A DNA stretch of 64,000 nucleotides, taken from the NCBI GenBank assembly GCA_030447415.1, contig JAUJOZ010000005.1, positions 1 through 64,000 on the forward strand. The letters run 5' to 3'. A program made the position numbers and the translations under genes. Source of the stretch: Thermomicrobiales bacterium. GTDB lineage: Bacteria > Chloroflexota > Chloroflexia > Thermomicrobiales > UBA6265. The stretch's first letter is position 1. Each line of letters begins with the position of its first letter. The notes below the pieces were generated by a model, which searched no databases, was not told where the DNA came from, and was given only the letters and a program-made list of their open reading frames with translations. This document shows positions 1 through 9,775 of this stretch, piece after piece.

Positions 1-2
1 TC

Positions 3-305
3 AACGCCCTGGCCGAGGCGGCCAGCGAGTTACGCCGCGACGTCCTCGATGCCCTGCGCGCCGGCGACTCGACCCGCGCGGAGCGGCTCCTCGCGGTCAT
101 GGACGAAATCTACGCGACCCTCGTCACAATCGACTTTCCCGACGCGATCACGAGCGGCCTGCGGCGGACCACCGACGCCCTGCGGGCCGTCCTCGAACGG
201 ACGCGCGGCGACGTGACATTGACCCAGACCCAACAGCGGCTGGAGCGCGCGCTGCGGCTGGTCCAAACCGATTTGCGGCGGGCGACCGGAGCGAGCGACG
301 GCTAA
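3..305 (+). CDS. Translin-family protein, C-terminal fragment (5' end outside window)
   Basis: Frame 3 open from window start: NALAEAASELRRDVLDALRAGDSTRAERLLAVMDEIYATLVTIDFPDAITSGLRRTTDALRAVLERTRGDVTLT; resembles archaeal/bacterial translin C-terminus. Confidence 0.6.
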   Translation, partial: NALAEAASELRRDVLDALRAGDSTRAERLLAVMDEIYATLVTIDFPDAITSGLRRTTDALRAVLERTRGDVTLTQTQQRLERALRLVQTDLRRATGASDG

Positions 306-910
306 TCGGCCGCGGCCCCGCCGTCGAGGTCAACCGTGACGGGTGCCCCCGAACCAAGACCGTTCTCCTCCAGCCAGCCGGCCGGCACCTCCAGCACATA
401 CTGGACCGGACCCGGCGATTTCGTCCGCGGAATGTCCTCCTCTGGGGCGCCTGCCTTGGCCGGACAGATGGCCTCCTCGGCGCCCACGATTCGGCCCTCG
501 TTGATCCAGATAATGTCTAGGCAAAACCGCATGCCCTTCATCCAGAACCCTTTGGTCTCCGGCTCCTCGTAGACGAAGAGCATGCCGGTTCCCGGCGCCA
601 GGGCGTCACGGTAGCCCAGTCCCCGCTGCTGTTCCCGCGGCGTCACCGCCAGTTCGACGTCCAGCTCGACACCGCCGACCGTGACGCTACCACGCTCTCG
701 ATCGGGCGGATCGGTCCGCCATGGCGGCTGCACGGGTGAGGCGAGTAGCGAGAACCCAAGCGCGCCGAGCAGCGCCACCGAGGCGAGCATGCTCTGACCG
801 TGGAAGGCCCGGGCGTGCCTGAACAAACGCGGGTGCATAAGAATCCTCCGCAGGGTTTGACGGTGGACGGCGTGACAACCGCGACCCGCACGAGGCCGAC
901 GATCATCCAA
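302..910 (-). CDS. DUF192 family protein (start may be internal, near 839)
   Basis: REQQRGLGYRDALAPGTGMLFVYEEPETKGFWMKGMRFCLDIIWINEGRIV pattern, N-terminal hydrophobic segment. Confidence 0.85.
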   Translation of the reverse strand: MDDRRPRAGRGCHAVHRQTLRRILMHPRLFRHARAFHGQSMLASVALLGALGFSLLASPVQPPWRTDPPDRERGSVTVGGVELDVELAVTPREQQRGLGYRDALAPGTGMLFVYEEPETKGFWMKGMRFCLDIIWINEGRIVGAEEAICPAKAGAPEEDIPRTKSPGPVQYVLEVPAGWLEENGLGSGAPVTVDLDGGAAAD

Positions 911-1106
911 CCCAATGCTGGCGCAGCTGAACGGTGACTCTGCCGCGGGGTGGTGACTGCAGGCCGAGGCATCTTGAGCGGCCCCGTCCGTGGTGGCTAC
1001 GGTCGAGTCGTTCGGAACGACGGCACCCGATGGCCGGGAAGGATCGGCAAAGGGAGGCGCCGCCGATACTGCGCCACGGACGTCGGACCGCCGATCGCCG
1101 GCCCGC

Positions 1107-2114
1107 CTATCGCGAGGCCGCTCCGGATTGATCCTCCGGCGTGGGCGCGACGTCGCCCGGTGAGTCTAAGGTATCGGCAATCGCTCCCAGGAGCGCCACG
1201 CAGCTGACCACCCCGTAGACCGTCACGTCGCTTTCCTCGAGTACCTGAGGCTGCGTCTCGGGAGCGAGGACGCCAACGCGCAGCGTCGCCACCTCCCCGG
1301 AATCGCGCAGGACGCGCAGCGCGCGGAAGCCGTCGACGTCCGTCAGGTCGTCGCCCAGGAAGATAACACCGCGCAGCCGGTGCTCCGCCACCAGGTCCAC
1401 GATGGCCGTTCCCTTGTTGACGACGACGCTGGGTCGCACCTCGAAGATCAGCCGCCCCTCGGTCACGATCAGCCCGTGCCGCTGCGCGACGGCGACCGCC
1501 AATGGCAAGAGGGCCGCGCGGGCGGCGTCCGGGTCCGGCGCCAGACGGTAGTGGATCGAACCGGACAGCCGCTTATCTTCGATCACCAGGCCGTCGGTCT
1601 GACCAACCGCTTCCGCCTTCGCGGCGAACTCGCGCAGCGCCGTCCGCATCGCCTCCGACGCGGCCAGGGCCCCTGGGTGGGACCAATCGATGCCAGCCTG
1701 TCGCCGCTCCATGCCATGGTTGCCGACGTACGTCAGCCCCGGCACGCCGACCATGGTCTCCGCCACGGCCGCCGAGCGGCCCGTAACCACCCCGACGAAC
1801 GCCAGCCGCGCCGTCAGCCGTGCCAGCGCCTCCCGCGCCCCCTCGGCCACAACGGCTTCGGCGGGCGTCGGAGCGATCGCGCTGATCGTCCCATCGATGT
1901 CGGTGACGAGCCCGGCCGGCGCTCGGCTCAGGACGTCGAGGCATCGGCGGAGCACATCGGGTGGGACGGCCGGGTCGCCGTCGGTCGGTCCGTTCATCAG
2001 ACGCTCCACCATGCATCGCGGAGGCGGGGGAGGACAGGTCGGTCCCGGAGCCCAAGAAGGATATCCCAGCGAGCAGCCGAGGTCCTCCATCGGGCTGTCG
2101 CGACATCGAAACAT
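1107..2114 (-). CDS. otsB: Trehalose-phosphatase (HAD family)
   Basis: TDIDGTISAIAPTPAEA, GVVTGRSAAVAETMVG, NHGMERR, FLGDDLTDVDGFRAL motifs. Confidence 0.85.
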   Translation of the reverse strand: MFRCRDSPMEDLGCSLGYPSWAPGPTCPPPPPRCMVERLMNGPTDGDPAVPPDVLRRCLDVLSRAPAGLVTDIDGTISAIAPTPAEAVVAEGAREALARLTARLAFVGVVTGRSAAVAETMVGVPGLTYVGNHGMERRQAGIDWSHPGALAASEAMRTALREFAAKAEAVGQTDGLVIEDKRLSGSIHYRLAPDPDAARAALLPLAVAVAQRHGLIVTEGRLIFEVRPSVVVNKGTAIVDLVAEHRLRGVIFLGDDLTDVDGFRALRVLRDSGEVATLRVGVLAPETQPQVLEESDVTVYGVVSCVALLGAIADTLDSPGDVAPTPEDQSGAASR

Positions 2115-2120
2115 GGTCGA

Positions 2121-2795
2121 TTAGGCGCCGTACCGGTAGACGGTGCCATCATCAGCGGCGACAAAAAGGTCCTTGACCTCGCCCCGATCGACCACGGCGA
2201 CATGGTAGTACACCGCGTCCTTGGGCGCGTCCGGCGGACCGAACGGTGCTCGCTCGGTATTCGGCCGGATGATGATGCCCGCCGCCGTCAACTCGGTCCT
2301 GTCGCCATATCCGGCGTCTCGCAGCGAGCGCTGGAGGGCGGTGAAGGAAAGGTCCCCACTTGGCAAGTCGGGCAACCCCTTCGGGTCGTCGATGGGATCG
2401 ATCTCGCCCGACCCGGTCAGCATGACTGCACGGGCGCGCTCGGAGGAGAAGGTGGCTTGCCAGCGGAACCCCGTTCCCAGGAGTCGACAGCTGACCTGGA
2501 GGCCGACGAGGCGCGCATCGTTCTGCCAGGCCTTCGCTTCGTCCGTCGCCGCGGCCAACCCCTGCTCCCGCGCGGCCTCCACCGCCGCGAGATCGCCGAC
2601 AGCCAGTCGCCCTCCAGCACACGGTTCGGCCGGCGGCCCGGGCGTCTGAGCCGTCCGAGCTCCTCCCCCGGCGGCGGGTACCGACGAGGGCACGGACGTC
2701 GGACGGGGCGCTGGTGGCGTTGCGCCGCCGCAGCCCACTGCAATCGCGAGCAGGAGCATCGAGGCCATCACCCGCGCCGCGACCGCCCCCGGCAT
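2121..2795 (-). CDS. Putative lipoprotein of unknown function
   Basis: Start at MPGAVAARVMASMLLLAIAVGCGG (lipobox-like); longer ORF upstream is antisense to cysS region. Confidence 0.6.
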   Translation of the reverse strand: MPGAVAARVMASMLLLAIAVGCGGATPPAPRPTSVPSSVPAAGGGARTAQTPGPPAEPCAGGRLAVGDLAAVEAAREQGLAAATDEAKAWQNDARLVGLQVSCRLLGTGFRWQATFSSERARAVMLTGSGEIDPIDDPKGLPDLPSGDLSFTALQRSLRDAGYGDRTELTAAGIIIRPNTERAPFGPPDAPKDAVYYHVAVVDRGEVKDLFVAADDGTVYRYGA

Positions 2796-3099
2796 TCGCA
2801 CGGTCGTCACCCCTCCGCGGCGCCCGGCACTTGCGGGGGCTGGTGCGGGAAGCAGCTTGGCTTGATACGGGGCACCGACCGATGATACCACCCACCCCGT
2901 CGTCTCTCTCCTCCGACCCGGCATCCCCCTATCCTCCGATATACTGCCCGACCAACGGGTGGAACCGGGTCTGGGACGGTGGCCCGATGTTGCACCCGCC
3001 TCAAGCGGCGGCGCGAGGAGCCAAGGGTGCGCTATCCTGCCCGGGCGTCCGGCGGACACGGTGACGGTTCCCGCTGACGGGCGGGCGGAGCGGGAGTGG

Positions 3100-4296
3100 A
3101 TGCAGCTCTTCAACACGCAGAGCGGGCAGGTGGAGCGCTTCACCGCCCGTGACGGCAGAGTCGGCGTCTACGTCTGCGGGGTGACACCGTACGACACCAC
3201 CCACGTTGGCCACGCCTTCACCTATCTCACCTTCGACGCGCTGATCCGGCACCTCCATGCCCAGGGCTTTGAGGTGACGTACGTCCAGAACGTCACCGAC
3301 ATCGATGACGACATCCTGCGTAAGGCGGCCGAGTCGGGCATCGCTTGGGATGAGCTCGGCCGGCGCGAAACTGCCAACTACCTAGAGGACATGCGCAGGC
3401 TCAATGTCCTGCCGCCGGACCACTTCGTCCGCGCTACGGACCACGTCCCCGAGATGCTGGCCCTGATCGCGGCGCTCATGGCCCGAGGCAACGCCTACGA
3501 GGCGAACGGCAGCGTCTACTTCTCGGTGGCGAGCGATCCAGAGTTCGGCAAGCTCAGCCACCTCCCGCGGGCGGAAATGCTCCCTATCGCCAACGAGCGA
3601 GGCAACAACCCCGACGATCCCAACAAACGTGATCCCCTCGACTTCGTCCTCTGGCAGGCGGCGGCACCGGACGAGCCGACGTGGGAGTCGCCCTACGGCC
3701 CCGGTCGCCCGGGCTGGCACATCGAATGCAGCGCGATGGCCACCCGCTACCTCGGGCCGACGGTGGACATCCACGGCGGAGGAGAGGACCTCGTCTTCCC
3801 GCATCACGAATGCGAGGTTGCGCAGAGCGAGCTCGCCACCGGGCAGGAGCCATTCGCTCGCTATTGGGTCCACGTCGCCATGGTCGAGTACCAGGGTGCC
3901 AAGATGAGCAAGTCGCTCGGTAACCTCGTCCTCGTCCGTGACGTCCTCCGTGACTACCCCGCCGACGCGCTTCGCCTGTACCTCGCCTCTCACCACTACC
4001 GCACCCCCTGGGAGTACCGCGAGGAGGAGATGGACACCTGGGCGGGGTTCGCCGGGGACCTGCGCGAGGCGGCTGACTTTCCGGCCTACGGCATCGAGGA
4101 GGAGGTCGACGTCACGCCGTACCGCGAGCGTTTCCTCAACGCCATCGATGACGACCTCAACACTCCGGCCGCGATCGAGGCGCTACGCGACATCGGCCGG
4201 GCGATCCTCGAAGCGCCTGAAGAGGAGGACGTCCGCGACGCGCAGGACACGCTTCGCGAGCTAGCCGACGTCCTGGGGCTCGCCCTTACTCAGTAG
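3100..4296 (+). CDS. cysS: Cysteinyl-tRNA synthetase-family ligase, short MshC-like type
   Basis: MQLFNTQSGQVERF start, VYVCGVTPYDTTHVGHAFTYLTFD, HIECSAMA, GGGEDLVFPHHE, KMSKSLGN. Confidence 0.85.
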   Translation: MQLFNTQSGQVERFTARDGRVGVYVCGVTPYDTTHVGHAFTYLTFDALIRHLHAQGFEVTYVQNVTDIDDDILRKAAESGIAWDELGRRETANYLEDMRRLNVLPPDHFVRATDHVPEMLALIAALMARGNAYEANGSVYFSVASDPEFGKLSHLPRAEMLPIANERGNNPDDPNKRDPLDFVLWQAAAPDEPTWESPYGPGRPGWHIECSAMATRYLGPTVDIHGGGEDLVFPHHECEVAQSELATGQEPFARYWVHVAMVEYQGAKMSKSLGNLVLVRDVLRDYPADALRLYLASHHYRTPWEYREEEMDTWAGFAGDLREAADFPAYGIEEEVDVTPYRERFLNAIDDDLNTPAAIEALRDIGRAILEAPEEEDVRDAQDTLRELADVLGLALTQ

Positions 4297-4468
4297 CGGC
4301 CCCGGACCGGGGGGCTGCGCCCGCTGTGCTATACTGCCGTGCGGCCCGGCGGGAGACCCCGGCCGGCCCCACCTACTTCCATAGCCTTTCTGCTCCGCCG
4401 GCGACGTGGGTGCGCAACCCCACCTCGAATGCCATCCGGCCGGGCATCTCCAGAGAAAGGAGGCCACG

Positions 4469-5152
4469 TTGCGCGATCGACCGCGCGAGGCGCGCACCTA
4501 CGAGCTCCTGACGATCCTCAGTCCAGATGTCCCCGAGGAGGAGATCCCCGGGGCCATCGACCGGATCGCCTCCTACGTCACGGCTGCCGGCGGCACGATC
4601 CAGACGACGGTACGCGACTCCCCGTGGGGTCGCCGCCGACTCGCCTACCCAATCCGCCATGCTGGACGCGACGTGCGCGACGGCTTCTACACCCTCTTTC
4701 GCCTCGACCTCGTCCCGAACCGAGTGGACGACGTGGAGCGCGAGCTGAAGCTCAACACCCAGGTCATTCGTTACCTCGTGACGCACTTCTCGCCCAAGGC
4801 CCTCGACCACCGCGCCATCGAAGCCGCCGAGATCGCGGCCGAGAACGCGGCGGCCGACGCCTACGCCGCGGCGCAGGCTGAGGCCGCGCGCGTCACCGCC
4901 GAGGCGAGCGTCGCGGCGGACGCCGGGCAGCCGGACGCGACAACGGACGCGCCAGCCTCCGACGCCACAGCCGCGCCGGACGCGGCGACGACCGATACGC
5001 CGCTCCCTGCCGGGGTGGCGGTCCAGCCGGAGATGGCGCCCGTCGGTGCCGAACTGACGGTTGCCGGCGCCGCAGCGGATGACTCAGGCAACATCGATGG
5101 CCAGGACGGGGCGGATACAACCGCCGCGCCAGCGGCTGGCGAGGAGCGATAG
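4469..5152 (+). CDS. rpsF: 30S ribosomal protein S6 with long Ala/Asp-rich C-terminal extension
   Basis: TYELLTILSPDVPEEE...WGRRRLAYPIRHAGRDVRDGFYTLFRLDL; TTG start preceded by AAAGGAGG. Confidence 0.85.
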   Translation: MRDRPREARTYELLTILSPDVPEEEIPGAIDRIASYVTAAGGTIQTTVRDSPWGRRRLAYPIRHAGRDVRDGFYTLFRLDLVPNRVDDVERELKLNTQVIRYLVTHFSPKALDHRAIEAAEIAAENAAADAYAAAQAEAARVTAEASVAADAGQPDATTDAPASDATAAPDAATTDTPLPAGVAVQPEMAPVGAELTVAGAAADDSGNIDGQDGADTTAAPAAGEER

Positions 5153-5620
5153 ATGGCTGGCATCAGCAAAGTCATCCTCATTGGCAACCTGGGCCGAGAC
5201 CCCGAAACGCGCTTCACACCGAACGGCACGATGAACGTGCAGTTCACGATGGCGGTGAGTCGGTCGTTTCGCGATCAGGGGGGCCAGCAGCAGGAGCGAA
5301 CCAACTGGTTTCGCGTGACCGCCTGGGGCAAGCTGGCGGAGGTCATGGATAGCCTGACCCAAAGCGGCGCGCTGACCAAAGGCAAGCAGGTCTACGTCGA
5401 GGGCCGGCTGGAAGCCCGGGAGTACCAGGACCAGCAGGGGCAGACGCGGACGTCGCTTGACGTCAACGCCACCGAGATGCAGCTCCTCGGCACGCGGGGC
5501 GACGCCGGCGGCGACAGCGGCCAGTTCGGCGGCGGTGCCGGTGTGCGCGGTCAGGGCGGCGGTCAGCGCGGCGGCGAGCCGATCGACGACCCGTCGTCGT
5601 TCGACGACGTTCCGTTCTAG
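5153..5620 (+). CDS. ssb: Single-stranded DNA-binding protein
   Basis: MAGISKVILIGNLGRDPETRFTPNG OB-fold; acidic C-terminal tip DDVPF. Confidence 0.95.
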   Translation: MAGISKVILIGNLGRDPETRFTPNGTMNVQFTMAVSRSFRDQGGQQQERTNWFRVTAWGKLAEVMDSLTQSGALTKGKQVYVEGRLEAREYQDQQGQTRTSLDVNATEMQLLGTRGDAGGDSGQFGGGAGVRGQGGGQRGGEPIDDPSSFDDVPF

Positions 5621-5668
5621 CTCTGCCCTCGATTACCAGCCAAGACAGCAGGGAGACGAGACATCACC

Positions 5669-6082
5669 ATGGTGGACACCCAGGATCGCGCCCCAGCACC
5701 CGGGGCCGACCGGCCGGGCCCAGCCGGCCGGGACGACGGCGGCGCGCCGCGCACCCGCTTCGGCGCCGGTGCTCAGGGCGGACGGCCGGGCGGCGGCGGA
5801 CGCGACGGCGAGGCAGGAGGTCGTCCCCGCGGCCGGCGCCCTGGCGGTGGGGGCCGGTACGCGCCGCGCCGCAAGGTATGCCAGTTTTGCGTCGACAGCA
5901 TCGGCGAGGTCGACTACAAGGACATCGCCCGCATCCGCCGCCACATCTCCGAGCGCGGCAAGATTGAGCCCCGGCGCAAGCTGGGGACGTGCGCCAAGCA
6001 CCCGCGGTCGTTGACCGTGGCGTTCAGGCGGGCGCGGCATGTGGCGCGCCTGCCGGTCACGACGAGCAGCGGGCGGAGCTAG
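5669..6082 (+). CDS. rpsR: 30S ribosomal protein S18 with Gly/Arg-rich N-terminal extension
   Basis: [61 protein letters not shown]. Confidence 0.9.
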   Translation: MVDTQDRAPAPGADRPGPAGRDDGGAPRTRFGAGAQGGRPGGGGRDGEAGGRPRGRRPGGGGRYAPRRKVCQFCVDSIGEVDYKDIARIRRHISERGKIEPRRKLGTCAKHPRSLTVAFRRARHVARLPVTTSSGRS

Positions 6083-6231
6083 TCACCGAGGCCCATCCTC
6101 GGGCAGGACGACGTCCGGACGCCACAACCGGTGAGGTGAGCAGACGGCGCACCGGTCAGGCCGCTGTGCGGTCGTGCCCGACTGCTGTGGTGCCCGGACG
6201 GTTGCGAAACGTCGAGGGAGAACGCGCGACG

Positions 6232-7785
6232 ATGCAGAGGCGAATGCCCAACCTTCCGTTGCCCGAGCGGCTCCGGCGCCGCCCGGCAACCCCGGGTCGC
6301 CCGCCAGCGGCGCCGGCGCGGCGGCGGCGCATCTCGCGCCGCGAGCGGGAAGCTCGCCGGCAGCGGCAGCTGCGCTGGAGCATGGCCATCGCCGCCGCCC
6401 TGGTCGCGCTCGTCCTTGCCGTCGGCGCCATCAACGACTACATCGTCAAACCCCGGCACGTTCTGGCGACCGTCGAGGGCACCGAGATCCGGCGCCGCGA
6501 CTATTGGAAGGTGCGCGGCCACGAGTTGACCGAGCAGATCGACCAGTACTCGCAGATCGCACAGATCGTTTCGCCCGACCAGCGGCAGCAGTACGACCAG
6601 GCGGTGATCGCTGCCCGCAGTGAGCTGGAGACGGTCTGGGGGACGACGGACGTCAATCCCGATACGTTGAACCGGATGATCGAGGACCAGCTCTACCTCA
6701 AGAATCTCGACGAGTTTGGCCTGGCGATCACCGATCAGGATGTCCGCGACTACATTGGCCAGCGATTCGACCCGATCAACGCGCCGATTATTACCCCGAC
6801 GCCAACCGCGACCCTGATCCCCGCCCGGGCTGCTATGGCAACCCAGACGGCGTCGGCGGAGCGGATCGCGACCGCCGCCGCTAATGCCGCGGCCGCCGCC
6901 GCGGCCGGCGCGCCCGCGCCCACGTCGGCCGCGCTGCCGGTTGTCCCGGGAACCAGTGGAATCGCCACCGATGGTGCGGCGACGCCGGCCGCCTCCTCCA
7001 CGCCAGAGGCGGCGAGCCCGAGCGCCGGAACACCAGCGCCTTCGCCCACCGAGGAGGTCACCCCAAACGCTGACCAGGCGAGGCAGACGGCAGAGGCAGG
7101 GTACGAGCAGTACCGCGACAATATCTTCGGCCTGACGCACCTTTCGCAGGGCGACTACGAGCGCCTGATCGTCCGCCCGGCGGTCGCCCGTCAGAAGGTC
7201 CAGTCGGTCCTCGACGCCCAAATCGGGCAAAGCGCCGAGCAGGTCCACGCCGCCCACATCCTCGTTGACACCAAGGATCTCGCCGACTCACTCTACCAGC
7301 GGCTCCAGGCGGGGGAGAACTTCGAGCAGTTTGCCCGCGAGCAGTCGTCCGATGAGGCGACGGCGGGCAACGGGGGCGACCTCGGCTGGTTCACCCGGGG
7401 CGCTATGGTCGAGCCGTTCGAGCAGGCCGCCTTTTCCCTCCAGCCGAACCAGATCAGTCAACCATTCGAGACGCGGTTCGGCTGGCACATCGTCAAGGTT
7501 TATGCGCACGAGCAGGATCGGCCACTGACGGACGAGCAGATCGACCGCCTGCGCGACGACACGATCGCTGATTGGCTCACCCAGCAGCGGAATGAGGCTG
7601 ACATCAGCTCCGAGATCGAGCCGACGCGAACACCCGCCACCGAGGAGTTCCAGCCGCCACCCGGCGCCCCACCTCCGCCGACGCCCACGCCCACGCCGAC
7701 TCTCCCGGCCTCGCCGGTGGCGAGTCCGACGGGCGGAACACCGAGCCCTATCGAGCCGCCGGTCGTCGCCTCTCCCGTCCCGTAG
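6232..7785 (+). CDS. Membrane-anchored parvulin-type peptidylprolyl isomerase (SurA/PpiC-like)
   Basis: N-terminal TM; HAAHILVDTKDLADSLYQRLQAGENFEQFAREQSSDEATAGNGGDLGWFTRGAMVEPFEQAAF; Ala/Pro/Thr-rich insertion. Confidence 0.85.
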   Translation: MQRRMPNLPLPERLRRRPATPGRPPAAPARRRRISRREREARRQRQLRWSMAIAAALVALVLAVGAINDYIVKPRHVLATVEGTEIRRRDYWKVRGHELTEQIDQYSQIAQIVSPDQRQQYDQAVIAARSELETVWGTTDVNPDTLNRMIEDQLYLKNLDEFGLAITDQDVRDYIGQRFDPINAPIITPTPTATLIPARAAMATQTASAERIATAAANAAAAAAAGAPAPTSAALPVVPGTSGIATDGAATPAASSTPEAASPSAGTPAPSPTEEVTPNADQARQTAEAGYEQYRDNIFGLTHLSQGDYERLIVRPAVARQKVQSVLDAQIGQSAEQVHAAHILVDTKDLADSLYQRLQAGENFEQFAREQSSDEATAGNGGDLGWFTRGAMVEPFEQAAFSLQPNQISQPFETRFGWHIVKVYAHEQDRPLTDEQIDRLRDDTIADWLTQQRNEADISSEIEPTRTPATEEFQPPPGAPPPPTPTPTPTLPASPVASPTGGTPSPIEPPVVASPVP

Positions 7786-7930
7786 AGGCGCCGGCGGTCA
7801 GCGCGGTGCGCTCCCCTCGCGCCGTGCTATGCTGCCACCGTAGCGACGCTCGCCACGCCGTCGAGCGAAGCGCGGCGTCGGAGTGTCTTCAGCGTTGCAT
7901 CGCCGGGGCGCCGTCGGAGGAGAACGCCCG

Positions 7931-8836
7931 ATGTCCCAGCGTGACCGAACGAGCCAGTTCCCGACGTCCTCGGACGAGGGGTCGTCGGACGAGCGCGTGT
8001 CCCGGCTCACGCGGAACCGGTCGCAGCCCCGCGGCGGCTCGGCGCCCCGGCCGGGCCCTGGTCCGCGGCCGGCATCCCAGGGGACGGCTCCCCCGTGGAG
8101 CGTCGACCCGGCGGACGTCGACCGCTATCTTGAGGAACGTGCACAGGCGAACCCGGTGACGTCGTCGCTGGAAGGGGTGGGCGACCCCGCTCGCGGGTCG
8201 GTCCCTCCGGTCGGCCAGCCATCACGGCCCGCCATCGAGCCCCGTCCTCGGCGGTCGCCATCCGACCCTGCCGGTGCCACGTCCCATATCGACGACCCGA
8301 CCGATCCGAACCAGTGGCGAGACGAGACGATCGACTCGTGGAGCGACGACACGGCCGAGGTCGCCACCGCGGGCACCGGGACGCCACCCGGCCTAGCAGC
8401 TCCTCGGCGCGCCCGACCCACCGGCGATTCCCAGCCGCGTGCACGCCGGGGCCCGGCCGTCACCGTGCCCAACCTGCCGCGCCCCCCAGTGCCGACGTTC
8501 GTCACCAGTTCTGAACTGGCGGCCGATCAGGCGGCGCTCTGGCTCCTGGGCATTGCCGCCTTCGGTCTGGGCGTCATGGCCGCGATCATGAGCAATCAAC
8601 TCGGGGGCCTGCCGGACGCGATCGGTATCCACATCGATCCGGCAGGCAGCACCGATCGGTGGGGTACCCCCTCGGGTCTCTGGCGGCTGCCCCTGCTGGT
8701 GGCCATGATCACCCTGATGAACCTGGTGGCGGCGTGGTTCCTCGCCCGCTCGGATCGCTTCGCCGCTCGATTCCTCCTGGCCGCGGCCGTCGTGGTTCAG
8801 ATCATTACCTGGGTGGCTGTCGTCGACTTCCTGTAG
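7931..8836 (+). CDS. Hypothetical membrane protein, disordered N-terminus with three C-terminal TM segments
   Basis: ORF with GGAGAACGCCCGATG start; ALWLLGIAAFGLGVMAAIMSN, LPLLVAMITLMNLVAAWFL, FLLAAAVVVQIITWVAVV. Confidence 0.65.
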   Translation: MSQRDRTSQFPTSSDEGSSDERVSRLTRNRSQPRGGSAPRPGPGPRPASQGTAPPWSVDPADVDRYLEERAQANPVTSSLEGVGDPARGSVPPVGQPSRPAIEPRPRRSPSDPAGATSHIDDPTDPNQWRDETIDSWSDDTAEVATAGTGTPPGLAAPRRARPTGDSQPRARRGPAVTVPNLPRPPVPTFVTSSELAADQAALWLLGIAAFGLGVMAAIMSNQLGGLPDAIGIHIDPAGSTDRWGTPSGLWRLPLLVAMITLMNLVAAWFLARSDRFAARFLLAAAVVVQIITWVAVVDFL

Positions 8837-9027
8837 CGACCCCGCCGCCCGCGGAGCCGATGACGCCGCTAGCCGCGCCGGCCGGTGGCCCGGCGGCGCT
8901 TGAGCCCGCCCGCGGCGGTGGGGGATAATCTGGCTGCGTGCTTGGACGATCGGCCGTGGTCTCGGCCACACGACCGTCCGGCACAATCGGAGCGTTCGGC
9001 CTGCCCCCGGGAGATCGACGGCGCGAC

Positions 9028-9726
9028 ATGGCCAACTTGATCACCGTCGGCCGCCTGCTCCTCCTGTTCGTCGTCGTCTGGCTGATCTACCAGGACGATG
9101 CCCAACTTCTCGCCTGGTGCATGCTTCTCATCGCCATCGTCTTCGTCAGCGATGGACTCGACGGCTACGTCGCCCGACGCCGAGGCTCGACCTCGACGTT
9201 TGGCGCGGTCTTCGACATCGCGGGCGATCGCGTCGTCGAGAACGTGCTCTGGGTCGTCTTCGCCGATCTCGGCGTGATCGGCGTGTGGGTGCCGCTTCTG
9301 GTGATCGCCCGTGGCTCGATCGTCGACGCCCTGCGCTCCGTCTCCTACGCGGATGGGATGACCCCATTCGGCGAACGGAACATGATGCGATCGGCCCTCA
9401 CCCACTGGCTGACGGCCGGCCGCTTCATGCGGGGCCTTTTCGGCTACGCCAAGGCGGTGGGCTTCGTGTTCCTAACCGGGTTGTACGGCGCCGAGCAAGC
9501 CGACGCGCCCGGCACCCGGCTCGCCGACCTCTACGACCGGGAATGGTTCACCGTGGTGGGATGGTCATTGGTCTGGCTGGCTGTTGCCCTGACCGTCATC
9601 CGCGGCCTGCCGGTGGTGTACGACGCTATGGATTATGTCCGCCACCGTGATCGCCGCGCGGTCAACCCGCCGTTGAGCCCCGCCCGCCCGGCATCGGCTC
9701 CCCGCACCGGGCGGGCACCCCGGTGA
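9028..9726 (+). CDS. CDP-alcohol phosphatidyltransferase family protein
   Basis: MANLITVGRLLLLF; DGLDGYVARRRGSTSTFGAVFDIAGDRVVE (CDP-OH-P motif). Confidence 0.85.
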   Translation: MANLITVGRLLLLFVVVWLIYQDDAQLLAWCMLLIAIVFVSDGLDGYVARRRGSTSTFGAVFDIAGDRVVENVLWVVFADLGVIGVWVPLLVIARGSIVDALRSVSYADGMTPFGERNMMRSALTHWLTAGRFMRGLFGYAKAVGFVFLTGLYGAEQADAPGTRLADLYDREWFTVVGWSLVWLAVALTVIRGLPVVYDAMDYVRHRDRRAVNPPLSPARPASAPRTGRAPR

Positions 9727-9775
9727 GGCGACCGCGGGCCGATCGGGCACCCGTCGGCAGGAACTCCTGGCAGTC

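Noticed and set aside
1380-2885. 501-aa plus-strand ORF
   Set aside because: Antisense to otsB and the lipoprotein gene; Arg/His-rich composition typical of shadow ORFs in high-GC DNA
6079-7257. 392-aa minus-strand ORF
   Set aside because: Antisense to a well-supported parvulin-type isomerase
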